A stretch of DNA of 6,033 nucleotides. Origin: Candidatus Pacearchaeota archaeon (GTDB taxonomy: Archaea > Nanoarchaeota > Nanoarchaeia > Pacearchaeales > GW2011-AR1). The position numbers and the translations under genes are program-made. Where the stretch lies: positions 1 to 6,033 of the forward strand of contig NZER01000174.1 in NCBI GenBank assembly GCA_002690445.1, in the 5' to 3' direction. Of the stretch, positions 5,125 through 6,033 are shown piece by piece. The first letter of the stretch is position 1. Each line of letters begins with the position of its first letter. The notes beneath the pieces were generated by a model that saw only the letters and a program-made list of their open reading frames with translations, had not been told where the DNA came from and made no database searches.

Positions 5125-5361
5125 ATGACAATGAACCCCGAAGACGTCGAAGACAAAAGAAGCGTGGTATGGATGGGAGAGATTCCTCCGGGGAAAGAGA
5201 ACGAAATGAGATATCCCACATCAGAAGAGGTTGAGGTATCTTTATATGTAATGGAAAACTTATCAGAAGAAGAGTACGATAAGATGACAGAAGAAGAGTA
5301 CGAAGAGTTCGAAAAAGAGGCGCAAAAAATCGTGAGAGAAAGATTAAAAGACGAACTATGA
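5125..5361 (+). CDS. 78-aa highly acidic protein, unknown function
   Basis: The protein reads MTMNPEDVEDKRSVVWMGEI, then PPGKENEMRYPTSEEVEV and a Glu/Tyr-rich helical C-terminus with two similar units (LSEEEYDKM and MTEEEYEEFEKEA, about residues 46-66) before KIVRERLKDEL. It is strongly acidic with no membrane segment or cysteine. I chose ATG 5125 over ATG 5020 in the same frame, because the longer form would overlap the Cys4 gene by almost 100 bases and would translate its antiphase sequence. ATG 5131 (MNPED) is equally possible. Repeat copy 2 is its leader. Its stop overlaps the cupin start as ATGA. Acidic small proteins of this kind can mimic DNA, but that is only a possibility. Confidence 0.68.
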   Translation: MTMNPEDVEDKRSVVWMGEIPPGKENEMRYPTSEEVEVSLYVMENLSEEEYDKMTEEEYEEFEKEAQKIVRERLKDEL

Positions 5362-5705
5362 AAGCTAAAAAAGTAAATAAAAAGTGGGGATATGAAATTT
5401 GGATGGCGAATAATAAAAAAGAAAATTATTGTGGAAAAATTCTTTATATAAAGAAGGGTCATTCCACTTCCATGCATTTTCACGCCAACAAACACGAAAC
5501 CTTTTATATGCTAGAAGGAAAACTCGAAATAGATATCCTTGACACTCAAAATATCAAAAAACATACCAAAATACTCCAAGAAGGAGATGTGTTCGTTTTG
5601 GACAGACTTGTTCCTCATATGCTAAAAGCCTCTAAAAGCGATGTCAAATTCGTGGAGATCAGTACTTACCATGAGGAGGAGGATAGCTATAGGGTATACA
5701 GGTAG
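5358..5705 (+). CDS. Single-domain cupin, sugar isomerase/phosphomannose isomerase type II-like
   Basis: The 115-aa protein contains a complete cupin motif 1: Gly34, His40, His42, Glu47 and Gly54 in the spacing Gx5HxHx4Ex6G (SMHFHANKHETFYMLEGKL). Motif 2 is GDVFVLDRLVPHMLKA (76-91) with the fourth metal ligand His87. The beginning (KKWGYEIWMANNKKENYCGK) and end (STYHEEEDSYRVYR) match a family of small stand-alone cupins related to the phosphomannose isomerase cupin domain and found next to sugar-nucleotide genes and in phages. It should bind one metal and act on a sugar or sugar phosphate; the exact reaction is not readable. It is coupled to the preceding gene by ATGA and is the only gene after 4938 without its own repeat copy. 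Proximity to GT9 and GT2 suggests a role in sugar precursor supply. Confidence 0.8.
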   Translation: MKAKKVNKKWGYEIWMANNKKENYCGKILYIKKGHSTSMHFHANKHETFYMLEGKLEIDILDTQNIKKHTKILQEGDVFVLDRLVPHMLKASKSDVKFVEISTYHEEEDSYRVYR

Positions 5706-5730
5706 GGGATAAAAAATAGGAAGGAAAAAA

Positions 5731-5744
5731 CGCCAAATAAACAC
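5731..5744 (+). repeat. Start-associated direct repeat, copy 3 (exact consensus)
   Basis: An exact copy at -15 to -2 of the ATG at 5746, one base from the start codon. AGGAAGG (5718-5724) lies just before it, too far from the ATG (21 bases) to work as a normal Shine-Dalgarno sequence. Confidence 0.9.
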
Positions 5745-5745
5745 A

Positions 5746-5907
5746 ATGAAAAAAGACGTTAAAATGTTGACAGAGGTTTTGGATACAGTTTCTAAAAAAA
5801 GAAAACAACTTAATTTTGATAGCAATGCGGCCAGAAACCAAATAGCTATCGAAGTAATTCATGAATTACGAAAGAGAAAGTGCCAAATAAACAAAATTGA
5901 ATTGTGA
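5746..5907 (+). CDS. 53-aa basic protein, unknown function
   Basis: The product is MKKDVKMLTEVLDTVSKKRK, then QLNFDSNAARNQIAIEVIHE and the basic tail LRKRKCQINKIEL. It is predicted helical, basic and soluble, possibly nucleic-acid binding on charge alone. Repeat copy 3 ends one base before its ATG, and repeat copy 4 encodes CQINK near its C-terminus. Its stop overlaps the following GTG start as GTGA. No family is recognised. Confidence 0.62.
   Translation: MKKDVKMLTEVLDTVSKKRKQLNFDSNAARNQIAIEVIHELRKRKCQINKIEL
5881..5894 (+). repeat. Start-associated direct repeat, copy 4 (two mismatches)
   Basis: TGCCAAATAAACAA keeps the 12-base core GCCAAATAAACA and differs only at the first and last base. 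It lies at -23 to -10 of the GTG at 5904 and inside the 3' end of the 5746 gene, 150 bases after copy 3. Confidence 0.85.
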
Positions 5908-6033
5908 GCGACAAAGCGCCAAATAAACACAATAATTGTCGTTTTTGTGACTTGAGCCTTCATGCGATTCTGGAAACCGATGAATATGCAGTGTCTTTCC
6001 TTGATGCCTATCCTATCGCAGAATTTCACTCTC
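5904..6033 (+). CDS. HIT-family (histidine triad) protein, N-terminal part (runs off right edge)
   Basis: Forty-three codons are visible from the GTG at 5904: MSDKAPNKHNNCRFC, a helix (DLSLHAILETDE) and YAVSFLDAYPIAEFHS. The N-terminal CxxC (Cys12, Cys15) followed by a short helix and the strand YAVSFLDAYP is typical of HIT hydrolases of the Hint/HinT-like group, which cleave nucleoside phosphoramidates or dinucleotide polyphosphates. The catalytic HxHxHxx triad would lie beyond the edge, so activity cannot be judged. His42 fills the place of the conserved GH in the EGH turn, with Phe replacing Gly. Residues 5-9 (APNKH) come from repeat copy 5, forming an N-terminal addition before the CxxC. 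The start overlaps the previous stop (GTGA), and repeat copies flank the start codon on both sides. Confidence 0.72.
   Translation, partial: MSDKAPNKHNNCRFCDLSLHAILETDEYAVSFLDAYPIAEFHS
5917..5930 (+). repeat. Start-associated direct repeat, copy 5 (exact consensus)
   Basis: An exact copy at +14 to +27 of the GTG at 5904, translated as APNKH directly before the CxxC of the HIT protein. Its start is 36 bases after that of copy 4. Confidence 0.9.

Noticed and set aside
5020..5361. Longer 113-aa form of the acidic protein starting at ATG 5020
   Set aside because: It would overlap the Cys4 gene by 98 bases, and the extra N-terminus is a frame-shifted reading of that gene. ATG 5125 directly follows repeat copy 2.
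5061..5495. Long minus-strand open frame of 144 codons
   Set aside because: It lies opposite the acidic gene and the start of the cupin gene. Its Ser/Phe-rich composition is what the antisense of Glu/Lys-rich codons gives, and no start signal is seen.
4957..5930. CRISPR array
   Set aside because: The repeat is only 14 bases, spacing is irregular (36 to 623 bases), and the intervals are coding genes rather than spacers.
4975..5955. Tiny five-codon frames just after repeat copies 1 and 5 (ATG or TTG ending in TGA)
   Set aside because: They follow from the out-of-frame reading of the CxxC codons in both genes, so the resemblance is a by-product of that motif.

Overview
The window reads as a dense, one-directional array of small A+T-rich genes of the kind seen in the accessory regions of tailed bacteriophages. 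It abuts the start of a divergent, more G+C-rich bacterial pseudopilin gene. No capsid, tail, terminase, polymerase or integrase gene lies inside the window, so the viral assignment is an inference. It rests on tight ATGA-type overlaps, many genes under 80 codons, several one-pass membrane micropeptides, a short thermonuclease, and sugar/cupin/HIT auxiliary genes. The bacterial signs are a lipobox lipoprotein, a GT9 heptosyltransferase-type enzyme and the prepilin. The prepilin N-terminus resembles those abundant in Verrucomicrobiota, Lentisphaerota and Planctomycetota, where alanine often replaces glycine before the FTLIE motif. Few starts have a clear Shine-Dalgarno sequence; most leaders are simply A-rich.

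Layout. 1-174 (minus strand): N-terminal 58 codons of a type IV pilin/pseudopilin-like protein. 175-328: divergent intergenic gap with two small inverted repeats and weak promoter-like sequences. 329-1331: five overlapping small genes, four of them with one membrane segment. 1332-1399: gap with a perfect TTGACA box and a T4-late-like TATAAATA. 1400-2753: a 48-aa acidic protein, a Staphylococcal-nuclease-type thermonuclease, and a 281-aa protein that I read as a compact relative of N-myristoyltransferase (double GNAT fold). 2768-3129: a lipoprotein and a tiny Trp-rich protein. 3089-4941: a GT9 and a GT2 glycosyltransferase, translationally coupled. 4938-6033: a small Cys4 protein, an acidic protein, a single-domain sugar-type cupin, a small basic protein and a HIT-family protein cut by the right edge.

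The most unusual element is a short direct repeat, 14-base consensus CGCCAAATAAACAC. It has four exact copies and one copy with two changes, all between 4957 and 5930 and all on the plus strand. Every copy lies between about -23 and +33 of a start codon. It is sometimes a noncoding leader, sometimes translated as (T/A)PNKH at a protein N-terminus, and once supplies a stop codon. That pattern points to a DNA- or RNA-level signal or a micro-insertion, not to a protein motif. The two glycosyltransferases, the sugar-type cupin and possibly the acyltransferase would suit a programme that modifies surface glycans or proteins, but no substrate can be read from the sequence.
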